The notes under the pieces were generated by a model. The model was not told the DNA's origin. It searched no databases and worked only from the letters and a program-made list of their open reading frames with translations. The translations under genes and the position numbers were made by a program. A stretch of DNA of 64,000 nucleotides from a bacterium (GTDB lineage: Bacteria > Hinthialibacterota > Hinthialibacteria > OLB16), in assembly GCA_022072055.1 (NCBI GenBank), contig JAJVIK010000004.1, positions 212,820 to 276,819 on the forward strand, read 5' to 3'. How positions within the stretch are numbered: the first letter of the stretch is position 1; each line of letters opens with the position of its first letter. Of this stretch, positions 38,847 to 48,362 are shown piece after piece.

Positions 38847-41800
38847 TCAGGGGGTCTTCTCCGTGGGAGCGAGCGGGCCGCTCACGGCTGGAGCATGAGG
38901 GTGCATCGGACCGGTCGTGGGCGCATGAACCGCGACAGCGGAGGAGGGTTGCGGGGTGTCACCGGCGGGAGCGGGGGGCCGGATGTTGGGGCGGGTGGGG
39001 GTCGCGCGCTGGATGGCCTTGGCGGTTTCCATTTCCTTCAGAATGGCCTGGAAATCCGGAGCCTTTCGAAGGCTTTCAAAGGCCGGATCCCGGAGCACGG
39101 AGTCCCGAAAGACCGCCGCCGCGCCGGAACGCATCAAGGTGCGCAGGGATTGGAGCGCCGAGGTGCTGTTCCCCACCAGGGTGTAGGCCTTGGCCTCGGC
39201 AAACACCAGCTCGGCGGAGAGCGGAACCGGCTTTCCATCCCTACCGGCGTTGGCGCATTCGGTCCGGGCGGTGGCCGCCACCGCCAGGGCGGCTGTCGGG
39301 CTGCCCGAGTTCACCGCGGCGTGCGCGAGCAGCGGAAGGTAGCGGCAGCGCGCCCCCTCAAATCGCTCCGACAAGAGGGTCGAGGCGCGGTAGGCCACAT
39401 CCGATCCCTTGCTTTCCATGGTCCGCTGGGCGCACTGAATCAGCACCGGTTCGATCTTGTCCTCCAGGTACGGGTCCACTCGGTTGGTGGGACGCTTGTC
39501 CATCCAGGCGAAGAGACGCTCCATCGCGGTCACCGCGCCCTCGTAATCCCGCAGGCTGGTGCGACATTCGGCGATGAACACATTGACATCCTGGCGGCTC
39601 GGGTCGGCGAGCAAGGTCCGCTCAAAATACTGGAGGGCCAAACGCAGCCCCTTGGCCGCCTCCTGCTCATTGCCCGCCGAGGAGGCGGTCTTACTGTCGC
39701 GCAGCGCCCCCTGGCCTAGGTTGTAGAGCGCGTACACCTGGAGGTCATCGATCTCCAGCGCGACGCTGTAACAGTTCCGCGAGCGCGCCTCGCACTCCGT
39801 GGACTTGGCCAGCAGCTCGTTGCGCTTCTCGGGGTCCTTTTCATTGACCGCGAGCGCCTCGTAGATGCTGGTGAGCTTGTCGTAAAGGACCCCCATGTTG
39901 TTATGGGCCCATTTGTAGCTGGGGTTCATGAAGACATCACGGATGTGGACATCGATGCCGAGCTGGGCGTAGTCCACGATCTTGTTGCGGTCCAAGCGAT
40001 TGGTTTCCTCGATCCGGGCGAGCTCCTTCTCGGCCTGTTCGCGCTCGGCTTCGGTGTAGATGTCCGGGCGCATGAGCATGTGCCAGGGTCGGAAGAGCGT
40101 GGAAACGGCGTCAATGCAGTATCTCCCCAGGATATAGTTGGTTTCCATTTCCTGCGGATAGATGTCCTGCGACTTTTCCATGGCGTTGAAGACAAAGTCG
40201 TAGCGCTCCCCGGTGTCGCTGAAGATCATCCCCCAGCGCAGCCACATTTCGCCTACAAACTGGCGCATCAGCACCGTGCCCATCAGAATCGGGACCAGCA
40301 CCGCGAGGAGCGGCCAGGACACAAAGCCTGGAACCGGCTTAAGACCGAGCGGGTTCACGCTTGGAACCGGCGGGAGCTCATAGACCGCGGCGCTCGGCTT
40401 GGGCGCGCCGCGCAGGGCGCGCTCGGCGACCGCGGAGGGGGATTCGACCACCAGCGGAGATTCGGTTTGGACAGCGCGAATCCTGCGTCGCTGGATTCGC
40501 CAGATCTGGTAACAGACGCCGAACAGAAGCCACGCGGGGTAGGTTGAGGAGGGCTGCAAGAGCGGCATCTCAAACTGGGCGTGCACCAGGATGCTGGTCA
40601 TCGCCCACAGCAGCCCCCAACTCATGGTGTTGACGAAGACATCGCTGGCGTTGCCGGGGGGATGGATCAGCCGCAGCGCGCGGAACAGGATGAAGCCGGT
40701 CGCCCCGAACATCCAGATCATGCCCAGCAAGGCCAAGGCGCCGCTGTCGGTGGCATCCTCGAGGAAATCATTGTGCGGGTGACGGCCCAGCACCTCCTTC
40801 CCGAGAATCCGGCGCTCGAGGGCGGTTTCATACTTGGGGTGGGGGTTGATGACTTTGAAATTGCCCGGTCCCAGGCCGATGATCGGGTTGTCCTCCATCT
40901 TGCGGAGGGTTCCCTGGTAAATCTCCAGACGGAATCCGACGGGGTTGTCCGCGGGGACATCGGAAAACTCCCCTTGCGTGTTGAAGAAGGCGTGCGCGCC
41001 ATAGAAGAGCGCGCGCGAGGGGCCTTCGTGAATGTGCGAGGCCACCGCCCCCGCCACTCGCCACGTTGTTTTGTGCAGGGAAAAAACCAGAAGCAGCACA
41101 ATCGCCACGGCGATGGCGGACCCTTGCAGGGTTCTCCAGCCAAGCGCGCGCGCGCGCGCCACGACCGCCTCGGGCTGAGTGTCGGGCAGGAACTGGGTCC
41201 AGGTGATCACGATCAGGATGGCGGCCAGACTGAACACGGCGAAGGCGAAGGGGCTGAAGATAAAACCCAGAAGCGGGCTGGCCGAGGCGATCCCCTCCAG
41301 GCCCAGGGGCCAGGCGTGGGTCATCGGCGCGAAAATTCCTCCGGTGGGCCGGACCAGCGGGTGCCCGCCCGAATTGAGCATGAAGTACACCAGCCACCAG
41401 GCGGCGATGCACCCGACTGTCGCCATTCCGGGGAGCCAACCCTCGTTTCGGTCGTGCCACCGAAACAGGAGGAACACCGCCATGCACATGAACAAGGAGA
41501 GAGAGAATTTCGCGGCCACATCCCGGTGCTTGGAAAGATACAAGTCGTTGTAAGCGTCGGTGCCTCTCGCCATCGGGGCGGCATACTCCTGGAGCATCTG
41601 GACGGCGAGACGTTGGTTCGGAACCTTGGCCTGCTCGAAGTATCGGACAATTTCGCCGGCTTGGGTCTGATAGGGGACTCTGGCGGGCATGGTTCCCCAA
41701 GCGACAAACCAGTAGGGCAGAAACGCCAGGATGCAGGCGGCGCCGAGGTGGATGCGCCAGTCGGAGAGGCGTTTCACCAGCAGGTAAAAGACCCCCAGGG

Positions 41801-42959
41801 CCAGCGCAATGGCCAGGAGTGTCGCGGGGATCCGCATGGGGACCCCGAGGAAGGCTTCATTCCCCTGGAAGAACCACTGACTCAGGTAAGGCCGCAGTTC
41901 GGCAAGGTCCTTGGGCAGGCTCGGAATCGCCTCATGCACCGCTTTCTTGGCGGGACCATAGTTGAGGACCTTCCCCCAGCGTTGGGTGTCCTGGTAGTCC
42001 AAGCCCCCGCCGTTGAGCGTTCCCCACATGATCGGTTCGAGCAGGACGATGAAGAGAAGCATGCGGAAACGTCGCTTGTGATAGATCGCGAGCAGGGCGG
42101 TGGTGAGCAGGATCCCCACGGTCATCGCGGAGGTCCCGCCGCGGGTGTCGCAGAGCACGAAATGCCAGCGGCAAATGAAATAGACCATCAGGCACAGCAG
42201 GGTCTGGAAGGGACCGCGGCGGGTGGCCGCGAGCGCGATGGTGAGCGGGATGCAGAGATCCAGGTAATAGGCGGCGTAGTTCTTATTCCCGATCGTGGAG
42301 ACCGGGGCGCGAGTGTCCACCGCGTAGACCATGTCCACCGGAAGAAGAAGATAGGCCTGCGACAGCCCGTAGAGGGACATGATCCCGCCGACGATCACGA
42401 ACAGGATTGCAAGGAGGTGGATGCGCTTGGAGGTGCTGAAGGTCTGAAGTCCGAGGAAGGTGAAGACAGCCGAACCGAAGATCGCCAAGAGGTCGCCGAT
42501 CCCCTCCGCGATGTTGACCGCCGCGAACATCGAGAGAGTCCCCGCGATGCACACCAAGGCAATCGGCCAGGTGAACGGCACCTTGAAGCGCGGGACAAAC
42601 CAGCGCACGGCCAGCCATGCCCCCAAACCGGTCGCCGCCATGAAGAACATGGTGGCTTGCTTGGAGGTCATGTAGTGCTCCTTGGTGTTCACATAGAAGA
42701 TCAGCGGGATGACGATCATCGCGTGGAGCATGCACAGCCGCGGGATCAGGGTGGAATGGATCACGCGGCGCAGCTGCGCCCCCATCAGCCGCCATTCGCG
42801 CCCCATGTCCTCCGCCCCGGCGATGCGCCGGATCAGGACCAGGGCCAAGCCGAGGAAAGTGAAGACTCCGGTGAAAACCAGACAGGCTCCCGGACCACTA
42901 TCCAGGGTCGAGTTGGCGTAAGCGAGAAGATCTTTGGAGACTGGAACGTTGCGAAACAC
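38847..42959 (-). CDS. O-antigen ligase/Wzy-like membrane protein with C-terminal TPRs
   Basis: 1370 residues, about three times the usual ligase size. More than a dozen hydrophobic segments fill the first 900 residues. RGGTSAMTVG near residue 275, RKMEDNPIIGLGPGNF and RHPHNDFLEDATDSG (His at about 727) match the Wzy_C/WaaL periplasmic loop motifs. From about residue 990 a non-membrane tail carries TPR-like helices (YALYNLGQGALRDSKTA, ALQYFERTLLADPSRQ) and ends in a Pro/Ala-rich stretch. Ligases of this class attach glycans to lipid A or to proteins (PglL-like). The start is GTG with only a weak ribosome-binding site, so the first residues are uncertain. Confidence 0.75.
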   Translation of the reverse strand: MFRNVPVSKDLLAYANSTLDSGPGACLVFTGVFTFLGLALVLIRRIAGAEDMGREWRLMGAQLRRVIHSTLIPRLCMLHAMIVIPLIFYVNTKEHYMTSKQATMFFMAATGLGAWLAVRWFVPRFKVPFTWPIALVCIAGTLSMFAAVNIAEGIGDLLAIFGSAVFTFLGLQTFSTSKRIHLLAILFVIVGGIMSLYGLSQAYLLLPVDMVYAVDTRAPVSTIGNKNYAAYYLDLCIPLTIALAATRRGPFQTLLCLMVYFICRWHFVLCDTRGGTSAMTVGILLTTALLAIYHKRRFRMLLFIVLLEPIMWGTLNGGGLDYQDTQRWGKVLNYGPAKKAVHEAIPSLPKDLAELRPYLSQWFFQGNEAFLGVPMRIPATLLAIALALGVFYLLVKRLSDWRIHLGAACILAFLPYWFVAWGTMPARVPYQTQAGEIVRYFEQAKVPNQRLAVQMLQEYAAPMARGTDAYNDLYLSKHRDVAAKFSLSLFMCMAVFLLFRWHDRNEGWLPGMATVGCIAAWWLVYFMLNSGGHPLVRPTGGIFAPMTHAWPLGLEGIASASPLLGFIFSPFAFAVFSLAAILIVITWTQFLPDTQPEAVVARARALGWRTLQGSAIAVAIVLLLVFSLHKTTWRVAGAVASHIHEGPSRALFYGAHAFFNTQGEFSDVPADNPVGFRLEIYQGTLRKMEDNPIIGLGPGNFKVINPHPKYETALERRILGKEVLGRHPHNDFLEDATDSGALALLGMIWMFGATGFILFRALRLIHPPGNASDVFVNTMSWGLLWAMTSILVHAQFEMPLLQPSSTYPAWLLFGVCYQIWRIQRRRIRAVQTESPLVVESPSAVAERALRGAPKPSAAVYELPPVPSVNPLGLKPVPGFVSWPLLAVLVPILMGTVLMRQFVGEMWLRWGMIFSDTGERYDFVFNAMEKSQDIYPQEMETNYILGRYCIDAVSTLFRPWHMLMRPDIYTEAEREQAEKELARIEETNRLDRNKIVDYAQLGIDVHIRDVFMNPSYKWAHNNMGVLYDKLTSIYEALAVNEKDPEKRNELLAKSTECEARSRNCYSVALEIDDLQVYALYNLGQGALRDSKTASSAGNEQEAAKGLRLALQYFERTLLADPSRQDVNVFIAECRTSLRDYEGAVTAMERLFAWMDKRPTNRVDPYLEDKIEPVLIQCAQRTMESKGSDVAYRASTLLSERFEGARCRYLPLLAHAAVNSGSPTAALAVAATARTECANAGRDGKPVPLSAELVFAEAKAYTLVGNSTSALQSLRTLMRSGAAAVFRDSVLRDPAFESLRKAPDFQAILKEMETAKAIQRATPTRPNIRPPAPAGDTPQPSSAVAVHAPTTGPMHPHAPAVSGPLAPTEKTP

Positions 42960-43086
42960 TGGACCCGGTTTGTTCTCCCGCGGAAATTAACGGAGCTCGG
43001 AAATCATTGAAATTGAGTCGGACATCCTTCTCAAGATACTGGAGCGGGTTTCGGTTGTGAAGACAGGGTGGTTCACGCCAAGAGGG

Positions 43087-45159
43087 TCACGCACGCCCGA
43101 TTCGCGCCCATTCATCAAGCAGCGCGGCCTCGAACTCCAGGGTGACTTTCGCGGCGTCCATAACCGTGGAGCTTCGCGTTCTCTCCCGGAGCTCCCCTCT
43201 CAAGCGCGAGAGTCTGTCGAGGTCCTCGGCCAGCGACGCGGCGGTTTCGACCAACCCCTCGACTGAATCGGCCACCAAATCAGAAAGTCCGACCCGGTTG
43301 AGCAGGCTGCACCCCACCCGGGAGGCGTGACGCTCCCCGGCAAGGGTCACCACCGGCGCTCCCATCCACAGCGCCTCGCAAGTGGTCGTGGCCCCGCCGA
43401 ACGGAAAAGGGTCCAGCGCAATGTCGATCTCCCCATATCGCGCCAGGTGTTCCGGGGTCGCCTCGGTCGGGCCGTGGATTTGGAGCTGATCGGAAGAGAT
43501 CCCACAAGCCTCGAAGCGCCGGAGGAAGAACTCGTGGGTCTCCGGGTCGGCGAGCTGCCGCGCCTTGAGGACCAATCGAGAGCTTGGGACACGCTGCAAT
43601 ATCCGGGACCAGGCTTCAATCACTCCGGGAACCAGCTTGGCCGTGTTGTTGAACGAGCCGAAGGTCACGAATCCATTTCGGAGCGCGGGTGGCGGAACGG
43701 GGTCGGGACTGTCCTTGGGAGGCTGGTAGCAGGAGAAACCCGACGGGAGCCGCACCAGGCGCTCGGCATGAAGCTGGTCCGTCATCGTGGGAGGATCAGC
43801 CCACGCATCAGTGATTCGCAGATCGACCGCCGACATCCCGGTGGTGTTCGGGTAGCCGATCCATGTCACTTGAAGCGCCGCCGGGCGGCGGGCCAGGACA
43901 AGCAGACGGTTGCCGGCGGTGTGACCCGCCAGGTCAATCAGAATATCCAATTCATCCGCGCGGATGAGCTCGCTCACCGCCTCATCCGAAAGCACCTCGA
44001 TTCTCCGCCAGCAATCGGCCAGGGCAGAGAGGCGCGCGGTGACCGCATCCGGGCACCCCACATCCGAATAACAGAAGATCTCGAAGCGGGAACGATCATG
44101 CGCCGCAAGGATCGGCTCGATGAAAAACGCCACCGAATGGGAGCGGAAATCGGGGGAGATGTAGCCCACCCGGACCCGGTCCCCCTGCCGGTCGCGCCTG
44201 CCGGGGCGCGCGGCTTTCGAGCTGAGCGGCTCGGCGTGTTTCTCCGCCCAGCGCAAGTGCTCCCGGAAAAGGTCCGCGGAGCTGATATTGTCGAGGTAAT
44301 TCAGCACGAACAGCAGATTGGAGTGGATCGCCGCGTTTGCCGGATCGCGCAGGAGGGCTTCGACATAGCACTCCACCGCCTCCTGGTGGCGGGCCTGGAG
44401 GGAAAAGGTGGACCCAAGATGGTCATGGGCCTCCACGAAATTCGGATCGAACTTAAGCGCTGTCTCGAAAGACCGGATCGCCTGGCCGCACTTCCCCTGC
44501 TGGACCAGAGCCACGCCGAGGTTGTAGTGAGTCCGCGGATGGGTCGGGGCGCGCGCGACCGCGAGACGCAGAACCTCCTCCGCGTTGGCGTGCAGCCCCT
44601 TGGCTTCGAGCGCCGATCCCAGATTGTTGAGGGCATCGGGATGTCCGGGGACCAAGCGAAGGGTTTCCTCGTAATGGGGGATGGCCGCCTCCAGTTCCCC
44701 CATCTCGGCCAGGGTGTCGGCCAGATTGAGGTGGGCTTCGGAGTAGTCGGGACGAAGCCCCAGGGCCCTCCGATAGCACTCGGCGGCTTCCTCACGGCGG
44801 GTTTGGGGACGGAGCGCGTTTCCCAGGTTGTTCCAGGCATCCGGAGAGGTTTCGAGCAACCGGAGAGACTCCCTGAGCGCCTGCTCGGCCTCGGCATTCC
44901 GCCCGACTTGGTTCAGGCTGTTGCCCAGGTTGGAGTGGAGGTGTGCGAGGCCCGGAGAAATCTCGAGGGCGCGTCGGAAAGCGCGAACCGCCTCCTCCGG
45001 ATTACCGAGCCGGTGGGTCACAATCCCGAATAGGTTTAGCGCTCCCACAAGCTCGGGAGAGATCTCCAACGCGTTCTCGCAAAGCGACCGGGCGCGCTCG
45101 AGATGCCCTTCCTGGAAGGCGCACACCGCCTCGTGGAATGCCTCCTCGGCAGATTTCAA
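43087..45159 (-). CDS. TPR protein with O-GlcNAc-transferase-like (SPINDLY/OGT) domain
   Basis: 690 residues from TTG ending at 45159, six bases after GGAGG; longer frames would run into the mutarotase gene. Eight or nine TPRs occupy residues 5-325 (HLHSNLGNSLNQVGRNAEAE, DAWNNLGNAL, HYNLGVALVQQGKCGQAI). The catalytic region has RVRVGYISPDFRSHSVAFFIEPIL, QVTWIGYPNTTG, VTFGSFNNTAKLVPGVIEAW and DPFPFGGATTTCEALWMGAPVVTL, all signatures of the OGT/SPY GT41 family. It probably adds a sugar to protein Ser/Thr in the cytoplasm. Donor and acceptor are unknown. Confidence 0.88.
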   Translation of the reverse strand: MKSAEEAFHEAVCAFQEGHLERARSLCENALEISPELVGALNLFGIVTHRLGNPEEAVRAFRRALEISPGLAHLHSNLGNSLNQVGRNAEAEQALRESLRLLETSPDAWNNLGNALRPQTRREEAAECYRRALGLRPDYSEAHLNLADTLAEMGELEAAIPHYEETLRLVPGHPDALNNLGSALEAKGLHANAEEVLRLAVARAPTHPRTHYNLGVALVQQGKCGQAIRSFETALKFDPNFVEAHDHLGSTFSLQARHQEAVECYVEALLRDPANAAIHSNLLFVLNYLDNISSADLFREHLRWAEKHAEPLSSKAARPGRRDRQGDRVRVGYISPDFRSHSVAFFIEPILAAHDRSRFEIFCYSDVGCPDAVTARLSALADCWRRIEVLSDEAVSELIRADELDILIDLAGHTAGNRLLVLARRPAALQVTWIGYPNTTGMSAVDLRITDAWADPPTMTDQLHAERLVRLPSGFSCYQPPKDSPDPVPPPALRNGFVTFGSFNNTAKLVPGVIEAWSRILQRVPSSRLVLKARQLADPETHEFFLRRFEACGISSDQLQIHGPTEATPEHLARYGEIDIALDPFPFGGATTTCEALWMGAPVVTLAGERHASRVGCSLLNRVGLSDLVADSVEGLVETAASLAEDLDRLSRLRGELRERTRSSTVMDAAKVTLEFEAALLDEWARIGRA

Positions 45160-45187
45160 CAGCTTCCTCCCTCGTTTTCCGCGCGGC

Positions 45188-45514
45188 TTATGGGGTTTCC
45201 TGGTCCATATGGAAAGCCGGGGAAAGCATGACCAACCCGCCCGGCTCGTCCGGTTTGACCTCGAACAGGTGGTAAACCTTCTTTCCCCATTCCTTCTGAT
45301 TGGGGCTCCCCTCCACCGCGCGCTTGTAGGCCTCGAAATCATCGCATTCGAGGAAGGCGAACAAGGTCCCATCCTCCGCGAGGTAGATGGCGTAATTCCG
45401 CACCCCCAGGCGACGATATTCCTCGATCAGGGGACCATCCACATGTTCATGGAGCTTGAGGTACTCCTCCCGACATTCGGGTCTGATTTTCATGGTGAAG
45501 GCCACTCGATCCAT
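45188..45514 (-). CDS. rhaM: L-rhamnose mutarotase
   Basis: 108 residues. VAFTMKIRPECREEYLKLHEHV, a RNYAIYLAEDGTLFAFLEC strand pair and the WGKKVYHLFEV end match the RhaM family (PF05336), which interconverts alpha and beta anomers of L-rhamnose. No other rhamnose catabolic gene is adjacent; the glycosyltransferase gene follows 28 bp downstream on the same strand. The final MLSPAFHMD is typical of the family. Confidence 0.88.
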   Translation of the reverse strand: MDRVAFTMKIRPECREEYLKLHEHVDGPLIEEYRRLGVRNYAIYLAEDGTLFAFLECDDFEAYKRAVEGSPNQKEWGKKVYHLFEVKPDEPGGLVMLSPAFHMDQETP

Positions 45515-45637
45515 GACTGCCTCCCGAAATTGAACAATGAGTTACGAATGTTCCGCGACAAAGAGGTTCGTGGAATTGCAGGGGGCCGTAAAGACAGGAG
45601 CGTGACCTCTCCCATGAGGGAAATCCCGATAAGTCTA

Positions 45638-45677
45638 TTGACGGAGGTTGTTTAATCGTTTAACCTCAATGTATAAT
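45638..45677 (+). promoter_or_regulatory. promoter region of the fad/etf operon with inverted repeat
   Basis: TTGACG (45638-45643) and TAACCT (45661-45666) are spaced 17 bases apart. A perfect TATAAT lies at 45672-45677 without a good -35 of its own. GAGGTT (45644-45649) and AACCTC (45662-45667) form an inverted repeat straddling the spacer, and GTTTAA occurs twice between the arms. A repressor site over the promoter, as for FadR-type control of beta-oxidation, is plausible. The rest of 45,515-45,817 shows no gene. Confidence 0.5.
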
Positions 45678-45817
45678 CAACCGGAATTCCATATTGATTC
45701 ATTTCCAGGCCCTGGGTGCGCGGAGTGGACCCGAGTGGGCCGTGGTTCTTTCGATTCACTCCGGAGTCCGTTAGACTCGGCGGCTCACCTTGGAGTAAAT
45801 GGAGGCCCGTTTAGCCC

Positions 45818-48226
45818 ATGAGTGTCTTACTTAAACGTGTTGGGATCATCGGAAGCGGGGTGATGGGGAGCGGGATCGCCGCGCAGCTCGCCAACGCCGG
45901 GGTCCCTTCCCTGGTCCTGGATATTGTTCCCACCGAGCTGACCGCCGAGGAGCAGGCGGCGGGCTTGACCCTTTCCGACCGAAAGGTCCGAAATCGGATT
46001 GCCCACTCAAGCGTTCAACTCCTATTAAAGAGCAAGCCCGCCCAGCTTTTTGAGCCTTCGCTCGTGCAGCTCATCGAAGTCGGGAATATCGAGGATGATT
46101 TCGCGCGCCTGGCGGAGGTGGACTGGATCATCGAGGCGGCCCCGGAGAAGGTGGCGATCAAGCAGTCCCTGTTTGAACGCCTTGAGGGGGTCTTCCGCCC
46201 CGGACAGATTCTCAGCTCCAACACCTCCGGGATCTCCATCAAGGAGATGATGGCCGGTCGCTCCAAGGCCCTGCAGAAGCAATTCATGGTGACCCACTTC
46301 TTCAATCCCCCCCGCTACATGCGTCTGCTTGAAATTGTCCCCGGACCCGAGACCGACCCGGGGCTCCTGGAGAAAGCCGCCTGGATCGGCACCCACATCC
46401 TAGGGAAGGGCATTGTGTACGCCAAGGACACGCCGAATTTCATCGCCAACCGGGTGGGGGTGGCCGAGATCGGGCGGATCCTCAACGCGGTGGAGGAGAA
46501 GGGGTTCACGGTCGAGGAGGTGGATGGCCTCACCGGCAAGCCGATCGGGCGGCCTAAGAGCGGCTTCTTCCGCTTGATGGACATTGTCGGGCTGGACACC
46601 CTGGTGAACAACTCCAAGTATCTGGCCGACAAGCTCAGCAGCGATCCGACCGCGCGGGTCCTCAGGATGCCCGCCTTTGTGCAGACCATGATGGAAAAGA
46701 ACCTGCGTGGGGAAAAAACCCAGGCCGGGTTCTACAAGAGAGTCGGCTCCGGCGCGGACAAGGAGATCCACGCCCTCAATCTCAAGACCTTTGAATACGC
46801 CTCGCGCCAGAAGGTCTCATTCCCATCCCTGGAAACCGCCAAGGTGATCGAGGATGTCCGCGCGCGGGTTAAGGCGGTGGCTGGCTCGAAGGATCGCGGC
46901 GGGGAGTTTGTGTGGGATTTCCTTTCGGCCACGCTGGTTTATTCGGCGGAAGTGGCCACGGAGATTTCGGAGGACATTCTGAACATCGACCGGGCGATGC
47001 AGTGGGGTTTCAACTGGGAGCTCGGGCCGTTCGAGTTGTGGGATGCGCTTGGGGTCGAGTCGGTGGCGGAGCGTCTCAAGGCCGAGGGCCGCGAGGTTCC
47101 CGCCCTGGTCCGGGAGCTCCTCTCGGCCGGTTGCAGGTCCTTTTATGGAGTCCAAAACGAGGTCCCCACTTACTACAACTTCCATTCTCGCCGCATGGAG
47201 CCGATCCCGCCTCGCCCGGGGGTGGTCGACCTGGTTCATGTGAAAACCAAGTCCAGCGCCGAAATCCTCCGCAACGAGGTGGCCTCGCTGGTTGATCTCG
47301 GGGATGGGGTGGTCTGTTTCGAGTTCCACTCGAAAATGAACACGCTCTCCGCGGAGGTGGTGACCCTGCTGCACCAGACCCTTGATCGCGCGGACAAGGA
47401 GTTCGAGGCGATTCTGATCGCCAATCAGGGCGAGAACTTCTCGGCGGGGGCCAATCTGGTCCAGTTGCTTCTCGCGGCCGAGGAGGAAGACTGGGACACC
47501 ATCGACCAGATGATCGCGCGCTTCCAGAATGTGAGCATGCGCATCAAGTATTTCCCCAAGCCGATCGTGGCCTGCCCGCATGGCCTTACGCTTGGAGGGG
47601 CCTGCGAGTTTTCGCTCCACAGCCATCGCATCCGCGCGGCGGCGGAGACTTACATCGGGCTTGTGGAGTGCGGCGTCGGGCTGATCCCCGGCGGCGCGGG
47701 GACCAAGGAGATGGCGATCCGTTACCGTGAGGGGATCCCCGACGACACCGAGGTGAACGCGCTCCCCCTGCTGCAGCGGACCTTCGAGCTCATCGGGATG
47801 GCCAAGGTTTCCGGCAGCGCGCGCGAGGGGCAGGTCATGGGCCTGTTGCGGGACCATGACAGTTGGAGCATGAACAAGGACTGCCAGATTCATGACGCCA
47901 AGCGCTTGGCGCTCGCGATGGCGGAGCTGGGGTTCCGTCCGCCGCGCGAGAAGCCGGTCAAGGTCGCCGGTCGCGAGGGCCTGGCGATGATCGAGGTGGG
48001 GCTGCGCAACATGCAGGTGGCGGGGTATGTCTCGGACTACGATGTTCATCTGGGGAAGAAGCTCGCCTATGTGCTTTGCGGGGGGGATGTCGCGGGAGGG
48101 ACCGAGGTTTCCGAGCGCTATTTGGTGGACATTGAACGCGAGGCGTTCCTGCACCTGTGCGGCCAGCCGAAGACACAGGAGCGGATACGATATACTTTGA
48201 AGACGGGGAAACCGTTGAGGAATTAG
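45818..48226 (+). CDS. 3-hydroxyacyl-CoA dehydrogenase/enoyl-CoA hydratase, FadN-like
   Basis: 802 residues. The N-terminal half is the dehydrogenase: Rossmann motif GSGVMGSG at 12-19, VDWIIEAAPEKVAIKQSLFERL, and MVTHFFNPPRYMRLLEIVPG. The C-terminal part is the crotonase fold: LIANQGENFSAGANLVQLL (oxyanion loop) and ETYIGLVECGVGLIPGGAGT, with the catalytic Glu. This dehydrogenase-first order and length match FadN of Bacillus rather than E. coli FadB. It carries out steps two and three of beta-oxidation. First gene of a five-gene operon. Confidence 0.92.
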   Translation: MSVLLKRVGIIGSGVMGSGIAAQLANAGVPSLVLDIVPTELTAEEQAAGLTLSDRKVRNRIAHSSVQLLLKSKPAQLFEPSLVQLIEVGNIEDDFARLAEVDWIIEAAPEKVAIKQSLFERLEGVFRPGQILSSNTSGISIKEMMAGRSKALQKQFMVTHFFNPPRYMRLLEIVPGPETDPGLLEKAAWIGTHILGKGIVYAKDTPNFIANRVGVAEIGRILNAVEEKGFTVEEVDGLTGKPIGRPKSGFFRLMDIVGLDTLVNNSKYLADKLSSDPTARVLRMPAFVQTMMEKNLRGEKTQAGFYKRVGSGADKEIHALNLKTFEYASRQKVSFPSLETAKVIEDVRARVKAVAGSKDRGGEFVWDFLSATLVYSAEVATEISEDILNIDRAMQWGFNWELGPFELWDALGVESVAERLKAEGREVPALVRELLSAGCRSFYGVQNEVPTYYNFHSRRMEPIPPRPGVVDLVHVKTKSSAEILRNEVASLVDLGDGVVCFEFHSKMNTLSAEVVTLLHQTLDRADKEFEAILIANQGENFSAGANLVQLLLAAEEEDWDTIDQMIARFQNVSMRIKYFPKPIVACPHGLTLGGACEFSLHSHRIRAAAETYIGLVECGVGLIPGGAGTKEMAIRYREGIPDDTEVNALPLLQRTFELIGMAKVSGSAREGQVMGLLRDHDSWSMNKDCQIHDAKRLALAMAELGFRPPREKPVKVAGREGLAMIEVGLRNMQVAGYVSDYDVHLGKKLAYVLCGGDVAGGTEVSERYLVDIEREAFLHLCGQPKTQERIRYTLKTGKPLRN

Positions 48227-48270
48227 GCTCGCGGGGTGGAGAGCGGAGTGCAACTCGGCCCGAAGGATCC

Positions 48271-48293
48271 GCACAGGAGCACAACTCCTGTGC
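48271..48293. repeat. perfect palindromic repeat between fadN-like and thiolase genes
   Basis: GCACAGGAG (48271-48279) and CTCCTGTGC (48285-48293) form a perfect nine-base stem with a five-base loop (CACAA). It lies 45 bases after the fadN-like stop. It has no U-tract, so it looks more like a REP-type element or messenger-stability stem than a terminator. Confidence 0.7.
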
Positions 48294-48310
48294 GAGCAAT
48301 CAGTCATGTA

Positions 48311-48331
48311 GGGCAGGCATCTTGCCTGTCC
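48311..48331. repeat. second palindromic repeat (GGGCAGGCA / TGCCTGTCC)
   Basis: GGGCAGGCA (48311-48319) pairs with TGCCTGTCC (48323-48331) with one G-T wobble and a three-base loop. The phrase GTAGGGCAGGCATCTTGCCT is one I associate with repeated intergenic elements in PVC-like genomes (memory, not searched). It stands 17 bases after the first palindrome and 31 before the thiolase start. Confidence 0.65.
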
Positions 48332-48362
48332 TTGCGAAGGAAATGGGAAAGGAACAACCCAA

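Noticed and set aside
40581-43010. An 809-codon open frame antisense to the O-antigen ligase-like gene
   Set aside because: Low-complexity Gly/His/Asp/Arg composition typical of a shadow frame. The reverse strand has membrane helices and ligase motifs.
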